Positions 47,783 to 59,039 of a DNA stretch of 64,000 bases are shown one piece after another. Position 1 is the stretch's first letter. Each line of letters opens with the position of its first letter. The notes beneath the pieces were generated by a model. That model was not told the DNA's origin. It did not search any database and saw only the letters and a list, made by a program, of their open reading frames with translations. The stretch comes from Phellopilus nigrolimitatus. Taxonomy: Eukaryota > Basidiomycota > Agaricomycetes > Hymenochaetales > Hymenochaetaceae. The translations under genes and the position numbers were made by a program. Location: the NCBI GenBank assembly GCA_021029095.1, contig JAJOHG010000028.1, forward strand, positions 248,001-312,000, given 5' to 3'.

Positions 47783-48916
47783 ATGTCCACGACTGCGATG
47801 CCCTTTTGCTGCCCGCCTCCCACGTTCAACACTCTCGATCCCTTCCAGCGCGCCCGCCTTGTTCGCACGACGCGCAAGCTCGGACGGGTTCTTGGGACGA
47901 CGCCCATCTTACTCGATGCCACAGAGCCGCATGAGCTCCACGACCTCAACGAGCTGCTCCCCATCGGGCCCAAGTTCGGCTCCGGCAGCCGCAGCGTCAC
48001 CTCTTCTCCGTCCAAAAGCCAGGCATCCAAGCTGGTGAAGACAAAAGCGGCTCGTAGGCACGGGTCGCTATTCAACATACCGATTTCCCTTAATCCTTCT
48101 GCGAACCTCTCTTCTTCCTCGCTATCTTCTGTGTCGACGCAATCGTCGACGGCGAGCGCGGGCACTCTTCGCGAGACCAAAGGCTTCTCGTCTGGCCGCC
48201 AGCGGAAAGCAAATGCACCAACTCCGCTTGTGCTGAAAGTCAAGCCTGTTCCCTCTGTTACGGCCGACTCGCAACTCCCTATTAAACCGGAGTCGAAGTC
48301 TCTTGTCTCTCCAGTCGCACCACCGTCTCACGCATGCACGAATACGATCATACACAGACGCTCGCGGAGTAGCTCAACCATACTTTCCTCTACGAGCGCT
48401 GGAGTGCCGACGCCGCTCACACCGTCTTTCCGCCTACGCGCGGCTGCCGTCCCCGCGCATCGCCGCCAGAAGCTCCAGAAACTCGCTCGCACGCTCGGCG
48501 AGAACATCCCGCCCGCGCTCGTCTTCCCCGCGTATCCGTACCCCGACTCCTCCGCGCCTATGTACCCCCCGCCCAAGGCGTCCGCGGCTGGCGTCGTGCG
48601 CACGCCCAAGACGCCGACGTCTGGCTCCCTGCGCCGCGCGGCGTCCGCCTCGACGGCCCGCGTGTGCCGGCGGCGGAGCGCCTCGGTGGGCGCGCTGCTC
48701 GCGCTCGACGTCAACGCGCGTCTCCCCATCACTCTTCCCGCGCGCGTTCCAGGCTCGGGAGCGAACGGCACATCGCGCTGGGAGCCGCCCGCCGAGTGGG
48801 CTGTCGGCCCGGCGGACGACGAGGAGCAGGAGCCGAAGGGGGAGCCGGTGCTCGGCGCGTGGAACGCGGAGGACTACGACGACGTGCTCCGCTATCTGCG
48901 GTCGTTGCGCAAGTAG
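47783..48916 (+). CDS. Intronless hypothetical protein, Ser/Pro/Arg-rich
   Basis: A single 377-codon frame with strong GC-rich codon use. The N-terminal block TLDPFQRARLVRTTRKLGRV, then LGTTPILLD, looks structured. The middle is rich in Ser, Pro and Lys/Arg and probably disordered. A second short block SFRLRAAAVPAHRRQKLQKL, then ARTLGENIPPALVFP, repeats the same RRxKLxxLARTLGExxP theme as the N-terminus (compare RKLGRVLGTTP). The C-terminus ends GAWNAEDYDDVLRYLRSLRK. No named domain recognised. The paired helix-like motifs suggest a binding adaptor; this is inference. Long frames on other strands here are shadows of GC-rich sequence. Confidence 0.75.
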   Translation: MSTTAMPFCCPPPTFNTLDPFQRARLVRTTRKLGRVLGTTPILLDATEPHELHDLNELLPIGPKFGSGSRSVTSSPSKSQASKLVKTKAARRHGSLFNIPISLNPSANLSSSSLSSVSTQSSTASAGTLRETKGFSSGRQRKANAPTPLVLKVKPVPSVTADSQLPIKPESKSLVSPVAPPSHACTNTIIHRRSRSSSTILSSTSAGVPTPLTPSFRLRAAAVPAHRRQKLQKLARTLGENIPPALVFPAYPYPDSSAPMYPPPKASAAGVVRTPKTPTSGSLRRAASASTARVCRRRSASVGALLALDVNARLPITLPARVPGSGANGTSRWEPPAEWAVGPADDEEQEPKGEPVLGAWNAEDYDDVLRYLRSLRK

Positions 48917-50545
48917 ACGGTGGTATGGTGGTGGTATGTGGTTCTCATACAGCAATGACACGACGATAGCGACGACTCTAGATGTCGGTGCTTTATCATG
49001 AATTTTCAGAACGCTTTCTTTATTATTTCTTCATGTTCTACACGCACCTCATAGTTTCCAAAGCATCGACAACCCCAATTATGCTCCTATATGCTCCATG
49101 CTCCCGGATCCCAAGTCATACATTCAGCTCCTTTCTTAAGTTACATGCAGTCCTGTCTCTCAACATTCTTACTGGCCTCTTCCATTTCATTGTAACGATC
49201 TTCATTCTGATCATTGACGTTGCACGGACAGGCTCCCATATTTGACGTGTTTTCCTCTTCCTACGTCCCTTTTGACACTTAAATTATCTGAGAATGCTTA
49301 TTTATTGTAAGTATCAACTAATTGCCACGACGAATATAAGTGCTCCTACATAGGTCTGCCGGTACTGCCGCACATTGATCCTTGACACCAAATTACTAGA
49401 TTTGGATGCAAATCATTGATGGCTCGTCCAAATCGAGTAACCTGGTGTCTTGCCTTCCGGCAGCACTTTTTGCCGCTCTTTTCTTGCTTCACGACGCCAG
49501 GCGATTTTCAGATGCAATTCCAAACAGATCTCGCGCCAATGGTCGGACTGTCGACTTTAAATCAGGATAGGGCCTTTATTCTATTACATTTGTAAGTGAG
49601 CGCGTGCATCTTGATTTTTTTCTTTCACTAATTTTGTTGTCTCGGATTTCAGGAACGTTGCACGCGTACCAGCGAGCTGTAGATGCAATCTGTGACGCGT
49701 GCGGTGCCCGTCTGACTCTTATGTCTTGGCGCGGAACATCGCAGGCCAAATTCTGCATGTCTAGGGGCGTATCAGCCACGACGGTGTCTTAATCGCCGTC
49801 GGCATGTCGGGATGGGAAACGGTACGCAGGACATGTGACTTGACTTTTGAAAAGTTGCTCGCGACCATGTGCAGCTGAAACGCAGATTTGTCTTGATTCT
49901 AGTCGCAAGCTTACTTTCCTGGGCAGCTGAATCAAAGCACTATTGCGTGTGTGCTTCGATCTGTCCAGCAGCCAAGACCGAGCACTATGTGAGATTGATT
50001 TTTCTTTCTTTCTTTTGACGCAGAGATCAACGCGACGGTGCACGTGCATAGGAGATCCCTCGCGCGACGTCGGCGTACGCAACATGCTGCTTCCACAGAA
50101 ATGACTTCGCTCCATTTCTTTTTTCCTTGGCACAACTTTCATTGCTTCCTTGTGGCTTGATGCGGGAGGAATTACTATCGCGCGTGATTCCAGTCTAAGA
50201 TGAAGATCGTCCTATGCATTTCCGTTTCTGAGACCGACAAGTGCGACCTGTGCTCGGCAGGAACCGCCAGCGCGCTAGAGCTAGTGCGTACGGGGCTTTC
50301 GGCTTTAGGCATCGTCACCGAGATCCAGATTACCAATAGTATCCCCGGCACGGTCGAATATAAAATGCCACCCGATTTCAGCTCGTTTGTTCCATACAAC
50401 ATCCCATCCCGGATCTTGTTCAGGTTTATACCCATATCCATCCATACCGACTTCCGCACACTCTACCACACCCGAGCCTACGCGCCCCGCCGTTCTCTAT
50501 AACACCAACGCACCGAGTTTCGCGGGTTCACTAGCAGGTCCAACA
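48917..50545. other. Intergenic; promoter of the CE4 gene at its end
   Basis: No supported gene in 1.6 kb. TATAAAA at 50359-50365 lies about 185 bases before the CE4 start codon, which is acceptable for a fungal gene with a leader of about 150 bases. Confidence 0.45.
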
Positions 50546-51930
50546 ATGTTCGGTAGCTTCAGTTTCGTTCTCGCCGCCCTCGTCGCCGCACGGATAACGG
50601 TCGCTGCACCGACGCCTGACGCCGAGCCTGCGATTGAGCTCATTAGGCGTCAGGGCCTTGCCGCCGTATACAGCTCGTGCACTGAGGTAAGTAAGGGCGG
50701 CGTTTTTTCCTTTATTGGTTAATGATGCGTTCCTGTTTTGTAGCCCAACACCGTGCATATCCCTTTTTTCTTTCCTCGAAGATTGAAATTTAATTCTATG
50801 GATGGATATAGGTGGCTCTGACGTTTGACGATGGCCCGTACATATACGAGGATGGTAAGTGGCGAACATCCGATTTGTGCCACCCGTCTCTGACCGCATT
50901 CTCGCTTAGGCATCGTCGACCTCCTCGACCAGAACAACATCAAGGGCACATTCTTCGTGAATGGTAACAATTGTCAGTGCTCCGTTCAGAATTAGACAGT
51001 TCCACTTTACTAATTCTGCGTCGACCGTGAACAATAATGCTGTGCTCTGCAGATGATTGCATTTACGATGACAGCACAATTGCCTCGCTTCGCCACGCGT
51101 ACGCCTCCGGGCACTTGATCGGAAGTCACACATGGGCACATCTTGATCTCACTACGCTGTCCTGGGACGACAGTACGTATCTCAGATTCTTCCCCGAATT
51201 TCGCCGATCCCCTTTCCGTCATCCCGATTTCACATGTATGAAACCTGTTTCATTCCATCACTGACTCGGAATTTCGTTCTCGTTTTCGTTTTCTCTTCTC
51301 CATTGGGATGTTAGTCCACGACCAGATGTGGAAGGTCGAGCTTGCACTCGAGCGCATCATCGGCGCGTCGCCCGCGTGGATGCGCCCGCCCTACGGGAAC
51401 TACAACGACCTCGTGCGCTCGGCAGCGGCGATCCGCAACCAGTCGCTCGTCCTCTGGGACTTCGATTCGCAGGACTCTGTTGGCGCTTCCGTCCAGCAGA
51501 GCGAACAGCTCTACACCGACCTTGCGAACCAACACCCAAACAACATCCTGCCGCTGAACCACGAGACGTACCAGACGACTGCGTGCGTATCAGCTACTTC
51601 TCCTTTTCTTCAGCCCGTACTTCTTGGGATACAAATACATCCAGACCTAAGTACGGATTTGAACTGACTCCACATGCTTTCATCCCAAACAGCGAGCAGG
51701 TTTTGCCATTCGCAATCAAGACCCTGAAGGCGAAGGGCTACAATTTCGTTACTGTCGCCGAGTGCCTCGGGAACATGCCTGCGTACCATGACACTTTCGC
51801 TCAGGGCACTAAAGACGTACGTCTCTTCTTTTATGCACCTCGTCTTTCCTCCGACAACGGTGATCCTGATTTGAGTTTTCTTTCTTCACTGTCTTTTCTT
51901 TCTATGTCGCAGAGCTCTTGGACGTGCTAG
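50546..51930 (+). CDS. Secreted polysaccharide (chitin) deacetylase, CE4 family
   Basis: Exons 50546-50686, 50812-50854, 50910-50972, 51053-51172, 51315-51582, 51693-51816 and 51913-51930 give 258 residues. A signal peptide (MFGSFSFVLAALVAARITVA) leads to the NodB-homology domain. Motif 1 is TFDDGP (residues 51-56, catalytic and metal Asp). Motif 2 is SHTWAH (107-112, metal His108 and His112). Motif 3 is RPPYGN (146-151), and NILPLNHET near 208 holds the late catalytic His. The last exon encodes only SSWTC-stop, a common end in basidiomycete chitin deacetylases. It removes acetyl groups from chitin or chitooligomers outside the cell or in the wall. No chitin-binding module or GPI signal is seen. 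Confidence 0.92.
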
Positions 51931-52509
51931 GCGCATAACTTCGACCCTAAAGATGACAATCACGACTCCGCAACGCGAATAAGACAACTGAAATGCCCTA
52001 TTCTTTTCTACGCTATTCAATACTCTACCTTTCACGTTAATCATCCTCGCTTTCTGGGGATCCTTTTACGCACCTTTCGCATATCTGAACTTTCAAAAGC
52101 TATTATTCGCAGTACTACGTAGTCTTTCTCCCCTCCATTCACGACCACAGGAACACTCACATTGCGGACTCGGCTCCTCTAACGGATACTTCTTCAGGAC
52201 ATTTACAATCTTACGGTCTCCAGTACTTTTCCCTAATTCTATCCTCTTATTTCTTTCTTTTCGCGATTTTCTATCAAAAAATTGTTGGTTTTTTTTTCGG
52301 TATGGATGGCGGCGCAACTACAGCTTAATTTACTTTGACAATTTTTTGTCTGTCTTCATGCTTCAGTCGCATGGGTCAGCAGGACACCCCAAAACGAACA
52401 TGAACATCATAAATAAAGTTATCGAGGAATTTTGATATATCCTTATATCCACCATAAAACTGAATCCTCCTCGATGTTCGGAACTTCGCAGCCTCACTTC
52501 AATCCTGCC
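51931..52509. other. Convergent spacer, nothing recognised
   Basis: Pyrimidine-rich 3' flank of the CE4 gene, ending at the stop of the next minus-strand frame. Confidence 0.5.
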
Positions 52510-53133
52510 TCAGTCAAAGCCGATCGTCAATCGTTCTCCGTAATTGTAATTCCACCGTTGCATGCGCTCGATCTCCTCCGGAGGCACCAGGCGCGCCTTT
52601 TCATTGTCTTGCGCAGACACCTCGATGAAACCCCTGCATTCCATTCCAAAGTATTCGCGCCCGCATTTCTGGATACGCGGGTAGGCTATGGTTGACTTCG
52701 ATTTTGACTCCGGCTTGGAGGTCCGCAGGTGGGATTTGGGACTCGATTGGAGGCGGGCGGGGGGCACGACGATGATGTCGCAGTCGCACACATTGCACCT
52801 GCGGACGGGCGACCACCTATCCTGTCTGACGCTCGTACGTATGGAAGGTTTGATGACATCCGCGGCTCTAGCATTCGATGCTTCAGGGACCCCAGGTTTT
52901 GGATCTTTACGCACATGGGTAGCGGATGGGGTAGAAGGATTCTGCTTTTGTGCCTTCTTGTCAACGTGAGCTGCGCGCTTCAAGCTGCTCTCGGATTTAG
53001 GGCCGTCCTTGGTTGCGGTCGCGTGCTCCGCACTCCTCGCTGGCATCTGCGGCTGTCTTGGCTGTCTTGCGCGCAGGCTGGCTTGGGCTTGGGTCAGTAT
53101 TCCCGGTTTGGTCGTAAGTGTGATAGTGGTCAT
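52510..53133 (-). CDS. Hypothetical basic protein with a possible zinc-binding C-terminus
   Basis: A 207-codon frame. The N-terminal half is Lys/Ser/Pro-rich and low in complexity. The C-terminal half is more structured: RRCNVCDCDIIVVPP, then YPRIQKCGREYFGMECRGFIEV and PPEEIERMQRWNYNYGERLT. The CxxC..C..C set could bind zinc. A second minus frame upstream (53257-52997, MNLLKILRPNSKKLKAPSEQ, then NPWNPYDHYHTYDQTGN) overlaps it in another frame and also looks protein-like. The true start may therefore lie at 53217, with a frame break or small intron between them. No homologue family recognised. Confidence 0.45.
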   Translation of the reverse strand: MTTITLTTKPGILTQAQASLRARQPRQPQMPARSAEHATATKDGPKSESSLKRAAHVDKKAQKQNPSTPSATHVRKDPKPGVPEASNARAADVIKPSIRTSVRQDRWSPVRRCNVCDCDIIVVPPARLQSSPKSHLRTSKPESKSKSTIAYPRIQKCGREYFGMECRGFIEVSAQDNEKARLVPPEEIERMQRWNYNYGERLTIGFD

Positions 53134-53559
53134 ATGGATTCCACGGATTTGCTTTGTACTGCTCGGAGGGGGCTTTCAACTTCTTGGAATTTGGCCTGAG
53201 GATCTTCAGGAGGTTCATTGCTATAGGTCGAGGGTCAACTTTGGGTCGAAAAAGCAAATACGAGTATTTATGTATAGATCACGCCTGTAGAAAGGCATAC
53301 TTTATACAGGAACCTGAAATGTTCAATTCCATTCGCTGAAATGGATCGGTCTGGACACGCAATACACATTGCAATCGGTTTTTTAAACAGACCGGTCATT
53401 TCGGTGTCAGTGACTTGTCGTGTTTTGTGCAAGCTGCAACTTTGCATAACTGAAACGTTGTCTGTTTTCCAAAGTTATGGGACTACGGACCCGTCAGCAA
53501 AGTTAGTAAAGCATTTACGCATGAGAGTTGGTGACACTTACTACACCTAAGTAAAAAAA

Positions 53560-54802
53560 TCACAATTTGGGGCTTACTAAACTACCCAACACCTTTGCGA
53601 AAAACTTCATGGTCTTTTCTGGCTCGTCCCAGTGAGGCTTTGAAACACAGGTGAGCACAATTTAAAAATGGCAGGTAATGACACTCACGAAATGGTTCGC
53701 ACCAGGGATCATGAAAACTTTCAACTGTCTTCCTTTTATCCCATCCTCGTCAGCCTTCTTTCTCAGCCTCTCAAACCCCCATACGCCATCGACGATCGCC
53801 CACGGTGAATGCTCGCACCAGACTACATCCACACTGCACTTTGGCCAATACTGGGCAAGAGTATCGTCAAACAGCGCGCGCCGCACGCGCTCCGCGTATA
53901 TCTCAGGAGCTGCCGTGCGCGCCGCTACCTCACTGCGCTGCACGGCATCGTAACATGTCACTGCCCGCTCGTCATCCGCAGACATCGTAAGCGTCGTTCC
54001 CGTGCGCGCCCCCGCGTCGGCGACGAGCTGCAAGTCGTTCATGTCGCGAGACGAGAGGCTTGCATGTGTGTAATACGCGCCAACCCATTCACTGAAGCGC
54101 CGGGCACGCTCTTCAAGCGTGAGGGAGTCGTCACGAAGGACGTCGAAGCCATGTTCCAGCGTAGGGAGTCCGAGTATCCAGCGCGGTGCGTCTATGCAAT
54201 TATTGAGTGCACGTACACGAAGCTAAGCAAGGCGGCCACTTACCGAATATCATGAAAGAGCGAAGGAAAGGTGCTATCGCTTCTCTCGTGTCTGCAGGGA
54301 TAGAATCCGTGTAGGACAGCATAGGGAGCGTGTAGCCGTTTCCAGATGACCAGGCCATCAAAACAACGCCGCCAGACTTCCTGTCAGACGACACCTTCGG
54401 CACGTTCTCCTGTTCAACAAAGTGTCTGATAAAGACGGCAAATTCGTTCCCCCCCGCTCCCGCGCGAACTCATCGTGCGCGACAGCATCATTGCCTCTGA
54501 TCTTCGCGATATCGTCTTCTGTGTACGGCGATGACTTGGGGTAGTCGCGGCGGTTGACGAGCACGAGGCGGATGCGGTAGCGCGGGGCGAGTGGGAGCAG
54601 GCGTCTGAAAACACCTGCGTGAAGTGAGTCGACGAATCCCGAAGTATTTTTCAAGCATGTCATGTAATGCTAGCTTACCGCCGTGAAACGCAGTCCCGTG
54701 TACTACGATGAACGTCGTATAGGGCTCGCTTGCGCCCGCCGGGGCTCCAGTGTCCTCATAGAAAAGGTTGTCACCTTGCTCGTTGACGGAAATCAAAGGC
54801 AT
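53560..54802 (-). pseudogene. Alpha/beta hydrolase, frame broken in a homopolymer
   Basis: Minus-strand exons are 54802-54679, 54614-54244, 54191-53689 and 53637-53560. The protein starts MPLISVNEQGDNLFYEDTGA, with the oxyanion segment FIVVHGTAFHGG, then LVNRRDYPKSSPYTE, nucleophile-elbow region LMAWSSGNGYTLPML (Ser in WSSGNG), and late VFMIPGANHFPHWDEPEKTM with the catalytic His. Exon 2 is one base short. Frame is lost in the 7-base run at 54449-54455 (G on the coding strand), and eight bases would restore RERGGNEFAVFIRH. Everything else, including phases of all three introns, is in order. It is therefore either a very recent loss or a base-calling error in the run. Substrate unknown. Confidence 0.72.
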
Positions 54803-55565
54803 AGCATTACTACTTTCAAGAGACGCGTCGAAGACGATGGAGATCGCAGCATAGCATGGTAGGCCTCCTATTAGTATCTCTTATGAGGTGCAGAGAGGCT
54901 TGCGAGAATCCCATACCTGTCGAAAACCTCGCACGAGACTTATGTATAGGACAGCGACAGTAAACCGAGACCTAAAGAAAGAATCTGACCATGAGGCCCA
55001 TTCTTCGTTTTCGCAGTTGAGACTCGAACCTCGTTTAATTTGGCTTCATGGGAGAGTGCATTGTATAAGCATTGTACGTGAATATACATTAAGGGATTGA
55101 ATTTGCAAATATTGCAATCGGTTGATTATCCGTCCAGAAAGGGCAGGCAATGGTATATCCTCGTTTGGTTTCTGAAGGTGTCCAGTCCAAGATTCATTCC
55201 AGATGGCGAGTTCTCTATAGACTCGTCCGACCCCACCGAGCGCATCCGGTGTCTGTGAGTATTTTTGAGCATTCAAGTTCCCAGCAGTAGATGAGTTTAT
55301 AAGATAAGGGTCGGATATAGACTCTGATAGAATTCAATTCTCCAGTCCAGCGGCCATACGATGAAAATAAAGACGAAAAGTTGGCAAAGAGCAACGACAC
55401 GCGCACGCGTAAAGGCCGGCCCTAACTTTGTCATTGTGAAATACGCACCACAGCCACCAGAACATTCACGTGACACTGCGTCGGCAATTTGAATGGCCTT
55501 TGACACGCGTGTCAGTCGCTTTGTTCCTGCACCTTCTTGTCCTCAACCTCCATCTCGACCTGATC
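54803..55565. other. Intergenic, nothing recognised
   Basis: Divergent spacer between the alpha/beta hydrolase and the first FunK1 gene. A GAGACTCGAACCTC string near 55020 recalls a tRNA T-loop, but no cloverleaf forms. Confidence 0.4.
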
Positions 55566-58402
55566 ATGTCCGCTTCTGGTGAGTAGTAGCTGCTCTCTGA
55601 AAGTGTCACATATCCTGACTTTATGAACCTTTGCAGCAGAAACGGCGCAGCCGGACGAGTCGGCCCAGTCCGTGCATAGCACACCGTCCAAAGCCCGTCC
55701 CAAGTCAGAGAAATACACGAAAGAAAGCATGGACGACGATCTCGGAGAAGACGTTCTCAAATATACGTGCACCGGGATCCCTTTCAACGATTTCCTGAAA
55801 CTTGCTTTCAATCTCACGGAAGAAGAACACGCTAAACTTCTGAATGACGTCGAAGTCTGGGCCGTACATAACAACGAGGAGTACAAGGCGGAGCTGAGAA
55901 AGTTTGTGGCTCACAAGGAAGAGAGACAGCTGTACAGTCCGTTCGTGAATATGGGGAATATGATTCTCAAACGTGCCGAATTGGAAAGAAACGTGGCGAA
56001 CGAAAGGAGGATCAAGCTGCTTCAAGTTGAGAAGGAGAAGATGCCTGGCGGTTATGCGGACAGGAAACCCGATGTCGTGCTAGCTCCGGACAATGCCTAC
56101 GGGAAAAAGGACATGGAGAAGGTCGACGCGGCTCGTCGGAAGGCTGAGAGGAAGCGCAAACACGAGGCAAGCGCGGGCGCGAAGGATGCCGTTGAAGCTG
56201 CAGAGGCCACTAACGCCATCCTGGACACAGGAGATGCGGACGCGAACGATGTCTCCGGCGCCCAGTCTAAGGATGTCATCGAGGCGGATTCAAGCGTCAA
56301 GGGCAAGTCCGAAGAACGAGGCGGATTGACACAGGTCCGAGTCAATTGGCTAAGTACATTGCTGCCCTTCGAATTCAAGCAAAAAGTTAATAGTACTTCG
56401 GAGACGGAAGACGAGGAGGGTGTTGGTAATGGAGGACGATCCGGGGAGATAGGGTCGGCAGACACATCGAGGTCAGGTAAAACGAGTAAAGGGAAAGGAA
56501 GGAAGCGCCCTGCAGAGGACGAAGCAGATGAAGAGTATTCGAGTGGGAAGCGCAGCTCGGCTAGTTCGTCCAAGCGTGGCAGGGGTAGTTCCTCCAAGCG
56601 CGGCACGAGCAGTTCCTCCAAGCGCGGCACGGGCAGTTCCTCCAAGCGCGACACGGGCAGTTCCTCCAAGCGCGGCACGGGTAGTTCCTCCAGACAACCT
56701 ACAGGGAAGGCATCTAATTCTGGAAGGCCTAGGAAGTCGAGTGCGATTAAGATACCGCCCATGTCCACAGACGGAGGTCAAGGATCTTCGGGAGGACCGA
56801 GCAACAACGGCGTGCCTCCCGACGATGTCTTACGAACACGCCTGCATCTGAAGGTCCATCGGAAGTCGTCATGCGCTGCAGCGCTTATCGCGACCTTATG
56901 CCAGGAGCTACAGTGGGGCCTCCAGCATCCGTGATCATACCTAAAGCCCCCAAAACTCCCCATTCAGTGAGGGTCCAACTTGCAAGCTACGTTGCAGAGG
57001 TATTTAGCGCCCGCGGCGACCGTAAATTCGCCTTTGCAGTTCTTGTCGAGGGAAACAATATCACTTTGTTTTTCTACCATCGTTCGGCGATCATTGAAGC
57101 GGACCCTTCGACATCGCGAGTAATCCGACATATTTCGCACTTCTTCTCCTTATGTTCTATCGCGACCTTCCTGACCTCGGTTTCAACGAGATCATGGGAT
57201 ACTGCAATCCATTCGATTTCACGGACGAATCTACAAACAAACTGCAATCTGGTCTGTTGGAACCTGTCAAGGCTCGGACACACCGTTGGACATCAGCAAG
57301 ATCGTTTTGGGGAGAAGCTAGCCTCCCCCTACTGTTTAATTGGACGCGGAACGTCCGTCATCAAAGCGAACATAGATGGATATAAACTAGCGATCAAATT
57401 CAGTTGGCAAGCCAAGACTCGAAAAAACGAGGACGAATTCATCCTAAATGCGCGAACACTGGTCGATATCATCAAGCACATTCCGGAGATATTTGGGAAA
57501 GCTGTGGTGAATGACATGACACCGGTCGCCAAGCTCCGAGACGCCTGCATGAGAAAGGGCGAGATTTTCGAAGTGAGGGAGTTTCGGGCTCTCGTCATGA
57601 GGGAGTACTTTCCTATCTATATTCTCAAACCGAAGGATTTCTGGGCTGCGATAGTCCAGATTGTTAGATGTGAGTGATGTGTCTTCTTCGGCGCAGAGGT
57701 AGTTGTTGAACATTTATAGGTCTGCATACGCTATTCGTTCGATTGAAGATGCTGCACGGGGACATCAGTATCGGTAACATCGCGTACTATATCAATGACA
57801 AGAACGAGATCGTCGCCGTCCTGCTCGATTTCGATCTGGCGTCGTACTTTCCGTTTAAGCAGTCAAGCAACCACCGCACAGGAACAGCGCCGTTCATGGC
57901 TCGAGAGGTGCTGAACCTAGACAACAAAGAATTTACCCGTGATTTTCATCATGATCTGGAGTCTGTCTTCTATACCGTTGTCTGGTACGGCGTTGGGTAT
58001 TATGGATACACGATACCCAAGAAGGGTGACGTTTTGGCTAAGTGGAGGAAGGGTTCTTGGGGTGACATTATGGAGGCAAAAGAGATATTCATCACCAGCG
58101 AAGGGACCGGACCAAGCTCAATGAAAAGAGTCTTTAAGTATATCGAAGACAAGGAAATTCGCATTCACTGTCAAGGAATTGGAAAGTGTTTCTATGATGC
58201 GAGTGCAGTGGTCACTGCCCATAAAACGCTGGAAAACGAAAGGTGGTACGAGATGTCATTCGAGGAGAAATTGCTCGCAGACGATGCTACGGAGCAGGTG
58301 GCTGCTATCACTGCTCCCCCGGTTACTTATGTCAAGTGGATGAAAAGTTCTGGTGAAGATCCGTCGTGCACTTGCTGTCCGAAATCGGGCGACACGCAAT
58401 GA
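55566..58402 (+). pseudogene. FunK1-type protein kinase, long form, several frame breaks
   Basis: Exon 1 is 55566-55578 (MSAS), exon 2 starts at 55637 and the last exon at 57722. The N-terminal part reads GEDVLKYTCTGIPFNDFLKL, a helix-rich region, then a Ser/Lys repeat tract (56557-56703). The kinase part follows: VQLASYVAEVFSARGDRKFAF, LIGRGTSVIKA (Gly loop), YKLAIKFSWQ (Lys), MLHGDISIGNI (catalytic loop, HGD for HRD), LLDFDLAS (metal Asp) and HHDLESVFYTVVW. FunK1 kinases are expanded in mushroom-forming fungi; their targets are unknown. Frame is lost at about 56825-56870, 57151, 57283 and 57309-57314. Each break fits one missing base, two of them in C or G runs. All catalytic residues are still encoded. 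Confidence 0.72.
56557..56703 (+). repeat. 24-bp tandem repeat inside the FunK1 gene
   Basis: About six imperfect units encoding GSSSKRGT (variants GSSSKRDT, SSSSKRGT, GSSSRQPT). In frame, so the array changes only linker length and charge. Confidence 0.85.
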
Positions 58403-59039
58403 CCCGTTTGCTCACGACGGTCTGCAAAGCATGAAGCTTACTCAGGAGTGCCGCTACTAGCGTTTCAACATAGATGTGTATTGTAACTTAGACAACATTG
58501 GATCATAATCACTGTGTTTCGTTTGATCAGAAAGTATGTACAAGCGGAGGTACAAAAAGTGCGGCTTCGCCCCTTTTCTTGGACCAAACATAAATTCTAA
58601 AATTATGTGCTCGTGTCTGTCGAAATGTAATATTCAAATCTCTCGTTTCATTGCCGATTTGATGGACCCTCTTATTTTGATGCTTGAAGGATCGGTTATA
58701 TGGCGTTCAAAGTGTACATTTAATAAATACTACACAGACTTATTTTTTTCGCGCACTTTTTTCTTTTTCGCACACTTCAACTTTTCCGCAAACTTTAAAC
58801 TTTTCCGCACATTTTAAGATTTTTACACACTTTCATTTAAATGCGCATTCATATTTCAAAAAACACCAATATACCCAATAAAATAAAATAAAAACGCATA
58901 CACACAACATTGGTAGATATACTATGTAATGGCCTATTAAATTAACTCGCTGGGCTCTTTGTCGTGGAAGAAGTCTGAGACGAGTTTCACGGAGTTTGGA
59001 GACAGCTGCACCACGTCCAGGCCATGGTAGCGGAAGCAT
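58403..59039. other. Intergenic with AT-rich degenerate repeats
   Basis: No gene. At 58742-58835 a unit like CTTTTCCGCACACTTTAA recurs about four to five times with variation. The following 100 bases are very AT-rich, with repeated AAAATA blocks. Confidence 0.5.

Noticed and set aside
48303..49001. Long Arg/Ala-rich frames overlapping the gene at 47783-48916 on both strands
   Set aside because: They arise from high-GC third positions of the real frame; composition is typical of shadow frames.
55005..55045. tRNA-like T-loop string (GGTTCGAGTC on the minus strand)
   Set aside because: No acceptor or anticodon arms can be paired around it.
56097..56768. 223-codon minus-strand frame and the 102-codon frame beside it
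   Set aside because: Shadows of the FunK1 Ser/Lys repeat tract; low complexity only.
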